The position numbers and the translations under genes were made by a program. A stretch of 64,000 nucleotides of DNA from a virus. Each line of letters begins with the position of its first letter. The stretch's first letter is position 1. The DNA lies in the IMG/VR virus record IMGVR_UViG_3300027759_000056, positions 1 through 64,000 of that record; one strand, 5' to 3'. The notes under the pieces are model-generated. The model saw only the letters and a list, made by a program, of their open reading frames with translations. It was not told where the DNA came from and made no database searches. Shown piece after piece: positions 63,084 to 64,000 of this stretch.

Positions 63084-63361
63084 TTGAATTTTGGGACATA
63101 GATTTTGATGACGAATTAGATTTAGAGGTTGAAGATTTTGTTGAAGGTTTATTAAAATTAGGATTCAAAAGAAAAAACAAAGACATTTTTGTTAAATCAG
63201 TAATTAATCATAATGGTGATAAAGTTGATGACGGATTATTTTACCATCTAAACGAACAACTTTTGGTTTATTATCCTGAACCTAATAGTGGAATAACAAT
63301 CAAAGGTGTAGGTGATGACATCAATAAAATTGATGAATTTATCCGAAAGAATATAATGTAA
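63080..63361 (+). CDS. Hypothetical acidic protein (93 aa)
   Basis: MIEFWDIDFDDELDLEVEDF with a short strand region (GITIKGVGDDINKID). It overlaps the GAF-like gene by 4 nt. No family recognised. Confidence 0.6.
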   Translation: MIEFWDIDFDDELDLEVEDFVEGLLKLGFKRKNKDIFVKSVINHNGDKVDDGLFYHLNEQLLVYYPEPNSGITIKGVGDDINKIDEFIRKNIM

Positions 63362-63372
63362 TATTTATTGTT

Positions 63373-64000
63373 ATGGAAATGACTTATCCCGTAGCCGGAG
63401 AAACCTTTAATAGTAACTCATCATTTGGTATGAGAGGAACTGGTACACACAAAGGAATTGACCTTAAAGCCGATTCTGGTGACCGTGTAGTTGCCGCTTT
63501 ACCAGGTACTGTAATAAAATCAGACGATAATACTGACCCACAAGGTTATGGTGGACAAATATTAATTAAACACAATATTGACGGTGATATTTTTTATACT
63601 CGTTATGCTCACTTAAGAAAAAGATATGTTCAAGTAAATGAGAACGTTTCTCAGGGTGAAAAAATTGGAGAATCAGGTGGTGGTGAAGGTGATGCAAATA
63701 GAGGTAGAGCAACTGGTCCACATTTACATTTTGAATTATTAGATTACGGTCAAAAAGCAATTGACCCTGAACCATACTTAAAAGGTGCTTTAGCGGTTGG
63801 AGCTGCGGGTCTTGTTGCTGGAGGAACAAATAGTGGAAGTACAAGTTCATCAGGCTCAACTCTTAATACCGACGCTGCTGGAAAAGCGGTTGATAAAATT
63901 ATGGCTGGGTTTATGAAAGGATATTCACCTATAGGTTATTTATCATCACTAAAAGGATTGTCTGAACCAAAAAAAGAATCGGAAATTTCAAAACCAATAC
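63373..64000 (+). CDS. M23 family peptidase, 3'-truncated (>209 aa)
   Basis: The frame runs from ATG 63,373 to the window end without a stop. It holds HKGIDLKADSGDRVVAALPG, YTRYAHL and GPHLHFEL, the zinc ligands of LytM/M23 endopeptidases, giving a cut of peptidoglycan peptide bridges. A Gly/Ser linker and a helical region follow. TATTTAT lies 4 nt before ATG, so it is probably a virion enzyme such as a tail-tip peptidase. Confidence 0.85.
   Translation, partial: MEMTYPVAGETFNSNSSFGMRGTGTHKGIDLKADSGDRVVAALPGTVIKSDDNTDPQGYGGQILIKHNIDGDIFYTRYAHLRKRYVQVNENVSQGEKIGESGGGEGDANRGRATGPHLHFELLDYGQKAIDPEPYLKGALAVGAAGLVAGGTNSGSTSSSGSTLNTDAAGKAVDKIMAGFMKGYSPIGYLSSLKGLSEPKKESEISKPI

Overview
The window reads as part of the genome of a large tailed phage that infects a flavobacterium-like Bacteroidota host. 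Three things point to the host. At least fourteen genes carry the Bacteroidota -7 promoter element TAnnTTTG. Ribosome-binding sites are nearly absent. One secreted protein ends in a type IX secretion sorting domain. Phage origin is inferred from tightly packed small genes, peptidoglycan hydrolases, a holin-like protein, ClpP, HNH endonucleases, two large tRNA arrays and virion-type proteins. No terminase, major capsid, tail sheath or polymerase gene lies in this window, so the assignment rests on context. The sequence is AT-rich and uses the standard code.

Layout. Positions 1-1,665: an operon of small overlapping genes. 1,830-15,330: mostly plus-strand short genes. Many start with a hydrophobic stretch ending in ITE or LTE (MKxxxITESQ type). 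This part also holds an L,D-transpeptidase-like protein, an archaemetzincin-like lipoprotein and an antisense 534-residue repeat protein (7,183-8,787). 15,331-20,852: minus-strand genes for a muramidase, an A-type Fe-S carrier, PaaA, a phosphoesterase, an HNH protein and a receiver-like protein. 20,902-29,006: one minus-strand block with a GH19 endolysin and a set of exported proteins (beta-barrels, a CsgG-like lipoprotein, GEVED/dockerin-like and T9SS-sorted proteins). 29,033-46,042: a tagged polyphosphate kinase 2, a glycosyltransferase, phosphoesterase, nuclease, thioesterase and candidate virion proteins. 46,139-64,000: ClpP, HNH, and two tRNA arrays (52,444-54,565 and 59,697-60,817) with scattered tRNAs and interspersed genes. 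The window ends inside an M23 peptidase.

Two promoter classes stand out. TAnnTTTG lies exactly 4 nt before the start codon of about fourteen genes. A different motif, TATTTAT, lies 4-6 nt before the start of more than twenty others, mostly candidate virion and lysis proteins. Both spacings imply leaderless mRNAs. The most natural reading is host-type (early) versus phage-specific (late) transcription. The late class coincides with the proteins that carry the [LI]xE N-terminal tag, which resembles the T4 prohead-protease cleavage and capsid-targeting signal. The phage may therefore pack many small proteins, including PPK2, into its head.

About thirty canonical tRNA genes cover all twenty amino acids. 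Both arrays are preceded by the same control layout: a promoter, a short leader peptide whose last codons can form an antiterminator, an intrinsic terminator, and a boxA-like motif. This suggests amino-acid-responsive attenuation plus rRNA-style antitermination of phage tRNA synthesis. Expanded tRNA-like RNAs and other structured RNAs sit among the tRNAs.
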